Shown: positions 1-5,971, counted from the first letter of the stretch. The stretch is DNA of 8,729 bases from an uncultured Lachnospiraceae bacterium (GCA_945834545.1 CAMAHO010000091.1:1-8729), one strand, 5' to 3'. The notes: a model not told the origin generated them from the letters alone. Numbers and translations are program-made.

Positions 1-70
1 TAGACACAGGAATGAAAATAGTGTACGGCGTAATTGGTGCTATATGGTAACAGTTCGGCCATATGTAAGG

Positions 71-107
71 AAGTTTATAAAAAATGGAAGAAAGTTTATA
101 AAAAATG
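71..107. repeat. 16-bp direct repeat, 21-bp period
   Basis: The 16-mer AAGTTTATAAAAAATG occurs at 71-86 and again, identically, at 92-107, giving a period of 21 bp (two helical turns). It lies in the leader of the chemoreceptor gene. It may be a small tandem duplication or a paired binding site. Its TATAAA cores also resemble -10 elements, so it could contain alternative promoters. Confidence 0.6.
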
Positions 108-110
108 ATA

Positions 111-138
111 TTACAATTCATGAGTAATGTGCTATACC
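111..138 (+). promoter_or_regulatory. possible promoter of the chemoreceptor gene
   Basis: A TTACAA box at 111-116 is followed after 16 nt by TATACC at 133-138, which carries an upstream TG (extended -10). Each hexamer matches four of six bases of the housekeeping consensus. No convincing flagellar sigma (GCCGATAA-type) -10 box was seen, although chemotaxis genes in related bacteria often use one. An inverted repeat, GTATAT (146-151) and ATATAC (159-164), lies just downstream in what would be the early transcript and might be an operator. Confidence 0.3.
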
Positions 139-194
139 AAAAAAGTATATTTATCAGATATACATAGAAGTGCATAAAGAAAAGGGGTAAGTAT

Positions 195-1598
195 ATGAAG
201 GGGAAACGAAAAAGTATTGTAACCAAAATGATTTTGATTATGTCTGCTGTGGGATTAATCACAATCCTTATGTGTTTTTTAAACGCAGCGGCGTTTACAG
301 CCATTGAGGGTTACAACCAGGAGTTGAGAGAGAACATCACAAAGCTGGAGCAGGGGGATACCGGCGCACAGGTAAAGGAAGCCATCGAGTTTGCACTGAT
401 GAATAACGAATACAGAGCTATCGGTACCTTCTATTTTAATATCGGGTTAGTAGTACTGTCTATTATCGTTACTATTATAGCCGCTCTGGTGGCACTGCGG
501 ATGATTGTCACTCCGGCTAAGAAGGCCAGTCGGGAATTGGAGAGTATTGTACAGGGAATCGAAGCTGAGGAGGGCGATTTGACAGCCAGAATCAGTGTGA
601 AATCCAATGATGAGATTGGAAGTATTGCTACCGGTATCAATTCCTTTATGGGAGTTTTGCAGGAATATATGCTGAAGATGAGAGAAAACGCCAGCGCTAT
701 GCTGGAATCCGCAGAGGTTGTAACGAAGGGCGTGGAGAATTCCAATCAAAGTGTTTCCAGTGTATCGGCAGCATCCCAGCAGCTGGCAGCCAGTGTGGAA
801 GAAATCTCCGCTACCTTACAGCAGATTTCAGATGCCAGTGAACAGATTCTTCAGATGGTGCAGGATATGAAACAGTCCGCTAACGGCGGTGTGGATACCG
901 CTTCTGATATGGTGGGACGAGCAGTGAAGCTTCGCGAGGAGACCTTGAACAGCAAGCAGAAGACCACAGATGTATTTAAGAGAATTGAAACGGAAGTGAA
1001 GCAGTCTGTGGCAGACAGTCAGAGTGTAGACAAGATTAATGCTCTGACCGGCGATATTCTTAGCATTGCAGGGCAGACCAATCTGCTGGCATTAAATGCT
1101 TCTATCGAGGCAGCACGTGCCGGAGAGGCAGGAAGAGGCTTTGCAGTAGTTGCAGAAGAAATCAGAGTCCTAGCGGATAACTGTCGTGAAACTGCCAACA
1201 GCATCCAGGAAATCAGCCAGACGGTAATCAGTGCCGTTTCTACCCTCACCGAGAATGTAGGGGAGATGCTGCAGTTTGTAGACCAGGATATTATGGGAGA
1301 TTATGATTCCTTTGTTGGAGTCGTAAATCAATACCAGACCGATGCTGAGGAGATGAACGGCATCCTGTCTCAATTCGCTGAGGAAACAAATTACATGACA
1401 ACTACCATGCAGGATATGAACACAGGCATCCGCGATATCTCTATTACCATGGATGAGAGTGCAAATGCAGTAACCAGCGTGGCAATGGAGGCCTCCAGTC
1501 TGGTGAACATCATCGCCGATATCCAAAAGGAAACAAACCATACCGGCGAGATTTCCGCTGAAATGGACGAGCAAGTTCAGAGATTTAAAAATATGTAA
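195..1598 (+). CDS. methyl-accepting chemotaxis protein with minimal extracellular domain
   Basis: This is a transmembrane chemoreceptor that would signal to a CheA/CheW array at the inner membrane face. An N-terminal membrane helix (about residues 11-33) is followed by an extracellular stretch of only about 45 residues and a second helix (about 79-103). A HAMP linker (about 104-156, ending in a DEIG motif) and a long helical signalling region come next. The conserved hairpin tip begins near residue 294 (QTNLLALNASIEAARAGEAG) and continues through GRGFAVVAEEIRVLA. At 467 residues it is shorter than typical receptors of 550-700, because it lacks a Cache or four-helix sensor domain. No CheR-tethering pentapeptide is present at the C-terminus (QRFKNM). 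The start has a good AAAGGGG site at 181-187, 7 nt upstream. No other chemotaxis gene is nearby, so it is an orphan receptor. The family is certain; the ligand cannot be told from the sequence. Confidence 0.95.
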   Translation: MKGKRKSIVTKMILIMSAVGLITILMCFLNAAAFTAIEGYNQELRENITKLEQGDTGAQVKEAIEFALMNNEYRAIGTFYFNIGLVVLSIIVTIIAALVALRMIVTPAKKASRELESIVQGIEAEEGDLTARISVKSNDEIGSIATGINSFMGVLQEYMLKMRENASAMLESAEVVTKGVENSNQSVSSVSAASQQLAASVEEISATLQQISDASEQILQMVQDMKQSANGGVDTASDMVGRAVKLREETLNSKQKTTDVFKRIETEVKQSVADSQSVDKINALTGDILSIAGQTNLLALNASIEAARAGEAGRGFAVVAEEIRVLADNCRETANSIQEISQTVISAVSTLTENVGEMLQFVDQDIMGDYDSFVGVVNQYQTDAEEMNGILSQFAEETNYMTTTMQDMNTGIRDISITMDESANAVTSVAMEASSLVNIIADIQKETNHTGEISAEMDEQVQRFKNM

Positions 1599-1646
1599 CA
1601 TTAGGGACGGAGTTGTTTGTTGCTCATGTCTGTCCCGGATGTTGCA
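1597..1646. repeat. REP-like stem-loop repeat, copy 1
   Basis: This stem-loop shares 43 of 50 positions with the copy at 2422-2471 in the same orientation. GGGACGG (1604-1610) pairs with CTGTCCC (1630-1636), with one G-U pair, around a 19-nt loop. An outer AACAT (1597-1601) pairs with ATGTT (1639-1643). The left end overlaps the TAA stop of the chemoreceptor gene (1596-1598). It resembles the small palindromic repeats that IS200-like (RAYT) transposases mobilise, but no transposase is in the window, so that origin is an inference. It has no T-run and is probably not a terminator. Confidence 0.6.
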
Positions 1647-1680
1647 ACCGTGATTTGCATAAGGCATCCTTTTTGCGAAA

Positions 1681-1749
1681 AATAAAAGAAGAGCCAGGAA
1701 GAACAGAAGCAGTGGTCTTCATCTGTTGTCCTGGCTCTTTGTGTTTATT
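1681..1749. terminator. bidirectional terminator between convergent genes
   Basis: AAGAGCCAGGA (1689-1699) pairs perfectly with TCCTGGCTCTT (1729-1739). The stem continues through AACAG (1702-1706) with CTGTT (1723-1727) after a small bulge. On the minus strand the stem is followed by a T-rich run (complement of 1678-1688), a good terminator for the LURP-one-like gene. On the plus strand it is followed by a weaker T-rich stretch (1738-1749), so it probably also stops read-through from the chemoreceptor gene. Confidence 0.85.
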
Positions 1750-1752
1750 TTA

Positions 1753-2229
1753 CTATGAATTATTGCGAGAACACTTCTCGGCATCCATAGCCAAAACAAA
1801 CATCAATACAATAAGGGAATTTTCATCACTTCTCACGTCAATGACATACTGGTCTGTCATATGAAACAGCTCTTTGCAAATAGAAGCAATCTCTGTGCCG
1901 GAGGCATTTGTGATTTGGTAGTCCCATTCCATAAAGCTGCCCTGGATTTGCCAGCCATTATAATCAATCGTAAACTGAGGCTTAAAGAGGGTAAATTCCT
2001 TTTTGATACAGCCCAAATACTGGTCGCCTAGGTAGATTTCAAATTTGGGCAGAAAAGTAAGGATTCGCTCCTTCACGGTTCCTACTTCATTTCCGGTTCT
2101 GTCGAATATTTTTAGACAGTGTCCCCAGGCTAGCTGTCCTTTTACAATGTACAGGGTATTTCCCTGCTCGTCATAGATATCATAGCTGTCAAACCAGGAA
2201 AAAAATCGTTGCTTAAAGTACATTTTCAT
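1753..2229 (-). CDS. LURP-one-related / tubby C-terminal-like protein
   Basis: The 158-residue product matches the LURP-one-related (LOR) fold, a single-domain relative of the tubby C-terminal domain and scramblases, also seen in proteins such as Bacillus YxjI. Family-typical features are the opening MKMYFKQRFFSWFDSYDIYD, a GNTLYIVKGQ strand near residue 25, and alternating short beta strands with charged turns. Other examples are KIFDRTGNEVGTVKE and a central YNGWQIQGSFMEWDYQI. No signal peptide or membrane helix is evident, so it is probably cytoplasmic or membrane-associated. The biochemical role of bacterial members is not established. The start is supported by AAGGTGG (complement of 2239-2245), 9 nt upstream; a second ATG two codons in is less well spaced. 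The gene stands alone, converges on the chemoreceptor, and is flanked by two copies of a stem-loop repeat. Confidence 0.85.
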   Translation of the reverse strand: MKMYFKQRFFSWFDSYDIYDEQGNTLYIVKGQLAWGHCLKIFDRTGNEVGTVKERILTFLPKFEIYLGDQYLGCIKKEFTLFKPQFTIDYNGWQIQGSFMEWDYQITNASGTEIASICKELFHMTDQYVIDVRSDENSLIVLMFVLAMDAEKCSRNNS

Positions 2230-2294
2230 ATGTAAATTCCACCTTTCAAGTATATTTTCCTTATTTTACCAATCCATAGGCAGCATTTCTCACC

Positions 2295-2420
2295 CTGGGG
2301 TGACAATAGCCCTCATCGTTAGGAATGAGATTATGCATGTAGGCGATGGAAAGACCTTCCTCACATTCGCACATATCCCTTTTAAACAGTCTATCACAAC
2401 AAGGCAACGATTGTCACCAG
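2295..2420. other. unidentified structured intergenic stretch
   Basis: No gene is evident here. GGTGACAAT (2299-2307) and ATTGTCACC (2410-2418) form a perfect 9-bp inverted repeat, extendable to about 12 bp with one bulged G (CTGG at 2295 against CCAG ending at 2420). Two hairpins can form inside: CTCAT/ATGAG (2312-2316 with 2325-2329), and a two-part stem GCGA/TCGC (2343-2346 with 2367-2370) plus GGAA/TTCC (2348-2351 with 2357-2360). Together this suggests a multibranched fold closed by a long-range stem. It ends 1 nt before the second stem-loop repeat. It may be a non-coding RNA, a MITE-like element or a decayed mobile element end. I cannot assign a known family. Confidence 0.4.
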
Positions 2421-2421
2421 G

Positions 2422-2471
2422 AACATCTGGGACGGGGTTAATTGTTGCTCATATCTGTCCCGAATGTTGCA
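2422..2471. repeat. REP-like stem-loop repeat, copy 2
   Basis: This copy aligns without gaps to 1597-1646 with seven differences. The stem halves GGGACGG (2429-2435) and CTGTCCC (2455-2461) are unchanged, as is the outer AACAT/ATGTT pair (2422-2426 with 2464-2468). Four differences fall in the 19-nt loop, two in the left internal loop and one in the right internal loop. Pairing bases are kept while unpaired bases vary, which is the pattern expected if the folded form matters. It lies 53 nt upstream of the SRAP gene start. Confidence 0.6.
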
Positions 2472-2524
2472 CACACTACCAATATGAGGTATTTTATTAA
2501 TAAACAGAAAGGCGTGAAACTCTT

Positions 2525-3121
2525 ATGTGTGGAAGATATTATGTGGACGATGAAACAGCCAGAGAGATAGAGAAAATCATACGGATAGCAGATGAAAAGG
2601 TGAGAAGAGAGACATCTGTAAAGCTGCAGCCGAAAGACATTCATCCTACGGATACAGCCCCTGTCTTAACCGCATCAGCTGACGGTATTATTTGCGCTCA
2701 GCAGAAATGGGGCTTGCCGGGATTTGAAAAAAAGCAGGTTATATTTAATGCCAGAAGCGAAACTGCTCTGGAGAAAAAAATCTTTCGGGAGGGTCTGGAA
2801 AAAAGGCGAATAGTGGTTCCTGCCACCTGGTTTTATGAGTGGAACCGGAAGAAAGAGAAAAATATATTCTATCGAAAGGATAAGCCTGTACTGTTTATGG
2901 CAGGAATCTATAACCGCTGCCAAGGGGAAGATAGGTTTGTGATTCTTACAACCAAGGCCAATGCATCCATGGAGCCGGTGCATGATCGAATGCCTTTGAT
3001 CCTGGAACCGGAGGAAATTAACTCCTGGATTTATGAAAAGGAAAAAGCGCAGCAGCTTCTCCAAAAAGTTCCGGGGGTGTTGGAGCGAAGAACCGAATTT
3101 GAACAACTGACATTATTTTAA
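2525..3121 (+). CDS. SRAP-domain abasic-site crosslinking protein (YedK/HMCES family)
   Basis: SRAP proteins protect abasic sites in single-stranded DNA by forming a thiazolidine crosslink through a cysteine exposed after removal of the initiator methionine. The key residues are all visible: Cys2 in the opening MCGRYY, Asn75 and Arg77 in FNARSE, Glu105 in the FYEW motif, and His153 in VHDRMP. Asn75 and Glu105 fall at the same positions as in E. coli YedK, where Asn75, Glu105 and His160 assist catalysis. Conserved segments such as KWGLPGF and VVPATWFYEW are intact. At 198 residues it is slightly shorter than YedK (about 222) but appears complete. The start must be this ATG, because Cys2 has to follow it. 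The upstream site is modest (AAAGG near 2508). It appears monocistronic; no LexA-box search was possible beyond eye, and none was seen. Confidence 0.95.
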   Translation: MCGRYYVDDETAREIEKIIRIADEKVRRETSVKLQPKDIHPTDTAPVLTASADGIICAQQKWGLPGFEKKQVIFNARSETALEKKIFREGLEKRRIVVPATWFYEWNRKKEKNIFYRKDKPVLFMAGIYNRCQGEDRFVILTTKANASMEPVHDRMPLILEPEEINSWIYEKEKAQQLLQKVPGVLERRTEFEQLTLF

Positions 3122-3122
3122 T

Positions 3123-3164
3123 ACATCCAAAGAGCATACAAAAACATCCAAAGAGCATACAAAA
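3123..3164. repeat. perfect 21-bp tandem duplication
   Basis: The unit begins ACATCCAAAGAGCATAC and is followed by four A residues. It occurs at 3123-3143 and again without change at 3144-3164. It fills the gap between the SRAP stop codon and the -35 box of the exporter promoter, ending 4 nt before TTGACA. Perfect identity implies a recent duplication or selection. It places identical faces of the helix two turns apart, so a regulator site is possible. Confidence 0.85.
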
Positions 3165-3167
3165 TAC

Positions 3168-3197
3168 TTGACAATATGAACGGTCGTTAGTTAAAAT
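3168..3197 (+). promoter_or_regulatory. promoter with TetR-type operator for exporter operon
   Basis: A consensus -35 box TTGACA (3168-3173) is followed after 18 nt by TAAAAT (3192-3197), a good -10 box. Between them lies AACGGTCGTT (3179-3188), a palindrome of AACG and CGTT around a 2-nt centre. This is the kind of site bound by TetR-family repressors of efflux pumps in Firmicutes. Repressor binding here would block RNA polymerase directly. No TetR gene is in the window. Transcription would start near 3204, which argues against translation from the ATG at 3204. Confidence 0.7.
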
Positions 3198-3266
3198 ACA
3201 AGAATGATCCTAGGTAGACCATGTCATTTTGTACAGATTTCAAAACGTAAGGAGAGGAGTAAAATA

Positions 3267-4184
3267 GTGAATAGCGTAGAAAACATGATTGAAATTAATC
3301 ATTTGAATAAGCACTTCGGAATGGTTAAGGCAGTAAATGATTTGAGTTTTCGCGTGAAAAAAGGAGAATTGTTTGCTTTCCTGGGAGTAAATGGGGCAGG
3401 AAAAAGTACGACGATTTCCATGATTTGCGGTCAGTTAGCAGCAGATGGGGGAGAGATTCGGGTAAATGGATGGGATGTGAACACATCCGGACATAAGATT
3501 AAGGAAATGACTGGAGTTGTTTTTCAGGACAGTGTGTTAGATAAGCCGTTGACAGCAAGGGAAAATCTAAAGAGCAGGGCGGCGTTGTACGGCATCACAG
3601 GGAAAGCCTTTGAGGCTCGTCTGCAGGAGTTGATTTCCATCTTTGAACTGCAGGAGTTTATTGACCGGCCTGTAGGAAAACTATCAGGTGGACAAAGGCG
3701 TAGGGTAGATATTGCCAGGGCTTTGATTCACAAGCCACAACTACTAATCCTGGATGAACCCACTACGGGACTGGACCCACAGACCAGAAAAAATATCTGG
3801 AGCATTATTGAATCCCTCCGTGAGGACGACGGGCTTACGGTCCTACTGACCACCCATTACATGGAGGAGGCTGCATCAGCCAGTTATATCGTGATGATCG
3901 ACCACGGCTGCATTGCGGCAGAAGGGACTCCCTATGAATTGAAAAATCAGTATGTGAAGGATTATCTTTCCATCTATGGGGTCAGCAAGGAGGAAGTGGA
4001 AAGCCTAGGGATAGCTTATGAAGAAATCAGAGATGGTTACAAAATTGCCATTGCGTCACCTCTGGTAGCTACCGACCTGATATTGAATCACGCCTCCGTA
4101 TTTCGTGATTATGAGATTGTGAAAGGCGGCATGGACGATGTGTTTATTACAGTGACAGGAAAGAAACTGGGAGGGGAACAGTGA
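3267..4184 (+). CDS. ABC transporter ATP-binding protein (DrrA-like exporter)
   Basis: This is the nucleotide-binding subunit of an ABC-2 type exporter and powers the permease encoded next. Numbered from the GTG at 3267 (305 residues), the motifs are Walker A GVNGAGKST at 40-48, Q-loop Gln87 (VFQD), signature LSGGQ at 139-143, Walker B LLILDEP with Asp163 and Glu164, and H-loop His197 (TTHYMEEA). All are intact. The C-terminal part beyond about residue 215 is the usual DrrA-type accessory region. I chose GTG 3267 because AGGAG at 3255-3259 sits 7 nt upstream. An in-frame ATG at 3204 would coincide with the predicted transcription start and has no ribosome site, and ATG 3285 is too far from the site. 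The gene is the first of an operon controlled by a probable TetR-type operator, suggesting export of a drug or toxic metabolite. Substrate unknown. Confidence 0.93.
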   Translation: MNSVENMIEINHLNKHFGMVKAVNDLSFRVKKGELFAFLGVNGAGKSTTISMICGQLAADGGEIRVNGWDVNTSGHKIKEMTGVVFQDSVLDKPLTARENLKSRAALYGITGKAFEARLQELISIFELQEFIDRPVGKLSGGQRRRVDIARALIHKPQLLILDEPTTGLDPQTRKNIWSIIESLREDDGLTVLLTTHYMEEAASASYIVMIDHGCIAAEGTPYELKNQYVKDYLSIYGVSKEEVESLGIAYEEIRDGYKIAIASPLVATDLILNHASVFRDYEIVKGGMDDVFITVTGKKLGGEQ

Positions 4185-5077
4185 TGAGAACACTTACTAC
4201 GTTGATTAACAGAAATCGGAAGCTCTTTTTCAGGGACAAGGGAATGCTGTTTTCTTCTATGATAACGCCTTTGATTCTGATTGTTTTGTATGCTACCTTT
4301 CTTGCAAAGGTATATAAGGATTCCTTTTTATCCAATATTCCGGCTGTGCTGGAGGTCTCAGAGAAGCTGATTGACGGAACCGTGGCAGGACAGCTTGCGG
4401 CAGCTCTTTTGGCAGTCAGCTGCGTGACGGTTACCTTTTGTGTGAACCTGACTATGGTTCAGGACCGTGCCTTTGGCGTGCGGAAGGATTTCGATGTATC
4501 CCCTGTTCGAAAGCCTGTGATTTATCTGGGATATTTCTCTGCCACCGTGTTGAATTCCATGATGGTGAATCTATTGGCATTGGCCGCTTGCCTTGGATAC
4601 ATAGGGATGATGGGTTGGTATCTTACCGTAACGGATGTAATTCTCTTGGTATTGGATTTGTTTATTCTGATTTTATTTGGTGCTGTTTTATCCAGCATTG
4701 TCTGCTATCCATTGAAAACACAAGGGCAAATGTCGGCAGTAGGAACGATTGTCAGTGCCGGATACGGTTTTGTCTGTGGAGCTTATATGCCAATCTCTAA
4801 CTTTGGTGAGGGATTGCAGAAGGTTATGAGCTATCTTCCGGGTACCTACGGCACCGCTTTGATTAAAAATCATATGCTTCGCGGTGTGTTTGAGGAGATG
4901 GAGGCAAAGGGCTTTCCGGCAGAGGTGGTAAAGGGAATTGCAGATTCCCTGGATTGCAACCCGAAGTTTCAGGGAAGTGTGGTGGAACCAGGATATATGA
5001 TTCTTATCATGCTGGGAACGATTTTGGTTTTAGGGGGGATTTACTTATTGATTACGGCCTTGCCGGAGAAAAAATAA
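4184..5077 (+). CDS. ABC-2 type transporter permease
   Basis: This is the membrane subunit of the exporter, with about six predicted helices near residues 24-46, 66-88, 118-140, 147-170, 178-200 and 270-292. A large external loop precedes the last helix (about 215-265), a layout typical of ABC-2 permeases. Its ATG at 4184 overlaps the TGA stop of the ATPase gene by one base; GTG 4181 is an alternative. A GGGAGGGG site at 4169-4176 lies 7 nt before the ATG. The overlap implies translational coupling and subunit pairing. The C-terminus is odd. The reading frame stops right after the last helix at ALPEKK, on a run of six A (5069-5074). The -1 frame continues with a lysine/glutamate-rich tail to a TGA overlapping the next start codon. 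This may be a recent indel or a frameshift site. Confidence 0.9.
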   Translation: MRTLTTLINRNRKLFFRDKGMLFSSMITPLILIVLYATFLAKVYKDSFLSNIPAVLEVSEKLIDGTVAGQLAAALLAVSCVTVTFCVNLTMVQDRAFGVRKDFDVSPVRKPVIYLGYFSATVLNSMMVNLLALAACLGYIGMMGWYLTVTDVILLVLDLFILILFGAVLSSIVCYPLKTQGQMSAVGTIVSAGYGFVCGAYMPISNFGEGLQKVMSYLPGTYGTALIKNHMLRGVFEEMEAKGFPAEVVKGIADSLDCNPKFQGSVVEPGYMILIMLGTILVLGGIYLLITALPEKK

Positions 5078-5157
5078 GGAAAACGGTTAGAAGAAAGCTA
5101 GAAGAGCACAAAGAAAAGCTGGAAAGCGCAAAAGAAAAAGGGGAGAGGGACGTATGA
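5068..5157 (+). other. alternative-frame C-terminal tail of the permease
   Basis: In the -1 frame relative to the permease, codons from 5068 stay open for 29 residues. They encode a basic/acidic helical tail (KIRKTVRRKLEEHKEKLESA, then KEKGERDV) and end at TGA 5155-5157. That stop overlaps the ATG (5154-5156) of the CmpB-like gene as ATGA. One extra A in the A6 run would fuse this tail to the last membrane helix. The precise start/stop overlap, a common operon arrangement, suggests the tail was once, or sometimes still is, part of the permease. No direct proof of expression is visible. Confidence 0.45.
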
Positions 5158-5705
5158 AAACAAGGAATGCAACGAAAAATCAGGAAAACACATTAGCTCC
5201 TGTGTATTACTGGTTTCTGGTGTTTCTCACCGGCTGTTTGGTGGGATGGATTTATGAGGAAATTTTTTACTGGTTTACGGAGGGGTTATTACGCAACCGA
5301 GGCATTTTATATGGCCCATGGCTGCCCATCTACGGCGTTGGGGCTCTAGGTATTTATGCAATGAAGCCGATTAAGAAGTACCCGGTTTTGTTGTTCTTGC
5401 TTTGTGGCTTGGTATCGGGGATTGTGGAGTATATCATTGGCTATATCGGTATTCATTTCTTTGGCCTGCGGCTTTGGGACTACCGGGAGCTTTTATGGAA
5501 TATTGATGGAATTATCTGCTTTCGCAGCGTAATCAGCTTTGCAGTGTTGGGACTGGTGTTCCATTACTTGTTGGAGCCGGCAGCGGAGAGGGGAGTGAAA
5601 AGGCTGCCCTCCGGGACGGTTCGTGCTATCTGTCTGGTTTTGCTGCTGGTATTTCTCATGGATTGCATTTTGAGTGCATTGTTTCGGACACCGATTACCT
5701 ACTAG
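5154..5705 (+). CDS. CmpB-like putative ABC transporter permease (PF06541 type)
   Basis: This is a 183-residue integral membrane protein with about five helices, near residues 17-38, 57-72, 78-102, 122-142 and 154-175. It carries the family signature of the putative type IV ABC-transporter/CmpB group: a GWIYEE motif in the first helix, then RNRGILYGPWLPIYGVGALG before the second. A later segment, GLRLWDYRELLWNIDGIICF, also fits the family. The biochemical role of this family is unsettled; many members are annotated only as putative permeases. The start is supported by GGGGAG at 5140-5145, 8 nt upstream. The position directly after an ATPase-permease pair, under the same promoter, suggests an accessory component of that exporter. 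The two-permease arrangement is not the minimal DrrAB form. Confidence 0.85.
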   Translation: MKTRNATKNQENTLAPVYYWFLVFLTGCLVGWIYEEIFYWFTEGLLRNRGILYGPWLPIYGVGALGIYAMKPIKKYPVLLFLLCGLVSGIVEYIIGYIGIHFFGLRLWDYRELLWNIDGIICFRSVISFAVLGLVFHYLLEPAAERGVKRLPSGTVRAICLVLLLVFLMDCILSALFRTPITY

Positions 5706-5717
5706 GAGAGAGGCTCT

Positions 5718-5867
5718 ATGAAGCGAATTAGAATTATTGAGGATGATGCTGCCATTCGGACGGAACTTACAACCTTGCTCCTGACCAACGGCTATCCCTG
5801 CAGGGGATTAATGAAGGAAAGTACACTGGTCGTGAGATTTTACTTATGGGAGCCGTCTTGTTTTTAA
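5718..5867 (+). pseudogene. truncated response regulator (OmpR-type receiver N-terminus)
   Basis: The ATG at 5718 follows a strong AGGAGAGAGG site (5704-5713) that overlaps the stop of the CmpB-like gene. The first 26 residues, MKRIRIIEDDAAIRTELTTL then LLTNGY, are clearly the start of a receiver domain, including the acidic pair Asp9-Asp10 that binds magnesium. After that the reading frame no longer resembles a receiver. It stops at 5865-5867 after 49 residues, against about 225 for an intact regulator. The phosphoacceptor aspartate, the rest of the receiver and the DNA-binding domain are missing. The break lies near a CCCTGCAGGG palindrome (5796-5805). The remnant suggests the exporter operon once led into a two-component system gene, and that most of it was deleted. 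Confidence 0.8.
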
Positions 5868-5959
5868 GTGGGACATTGCTGGGAATGTTTTTCTCACCTC
5901 GTAAGTTCCAGATGATAGGAAGTAATAATGGTATAATTTTTACAATAGCTATTGGTTGA
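5798..5959 (+). pseudogene. C-terminal remnant of a small membrane protein
   Basis: In a different frame from the response-regulator remnant, an open stretch encodes LQGINEGKYTGREILLMGAV followed by LFLSGTLLGMFFSPRKFQMI and GSNNG. It ends at TGA 5957-5959. The composition is protein-like: one membrane helix of about 19 residues followed by a basic SPRK stop-transfer segment. No start codon or ribosome site exists in this frame, so the N-terminus has been lost. It appears to be the downstream partner of a deletion whose upstream partner is the response-regulator remnant. The terminator at 5972 follows immediately, as would be expected for the last gene of the original operon. The family was not recognised. 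Confidence 0.5.
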
Positions 5960-5971
5960 AGATTTAGTCAA

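Noticed and set aside
1..126. Tail of an upstream gene
   Set aside because: Short open stretches run to stops at 48-50 and about 126, but neither shows a recognisable protein end, so no gene is called.
1613..1864. 83-codon plus-strand open frame
   Set aside because: It crosses the repeat and the terminator hairpin and then lies antisense to the LURP-one-like gene; no ribosome site.
2300..2500. 66-codon plus-strand open frame from 2300
   Set aside because: It runs through the structured stretch and the stem-loop repeat, has no ribosome site, and its composition is not protein-like.
3123..3164. CRISPR array
   Set aside because: The two units are directly adjacent with no spacers, and no cas gene is present.
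3204..3266. N-terminal extension of the ATPase from ATG 3204
   Set aside because: It starts at the expected transcription start, has no ribosome site, and its residues do not resemble the family. GTG 3267 has an AGGAG 7 nt upstream.
4438..4800. 120-codon open frame inside the permease gene
   Set aside because: It is an out-of-frame reading of a well-supported membrane protein, rich in Cys, Gly and Arg with no family resemblance.
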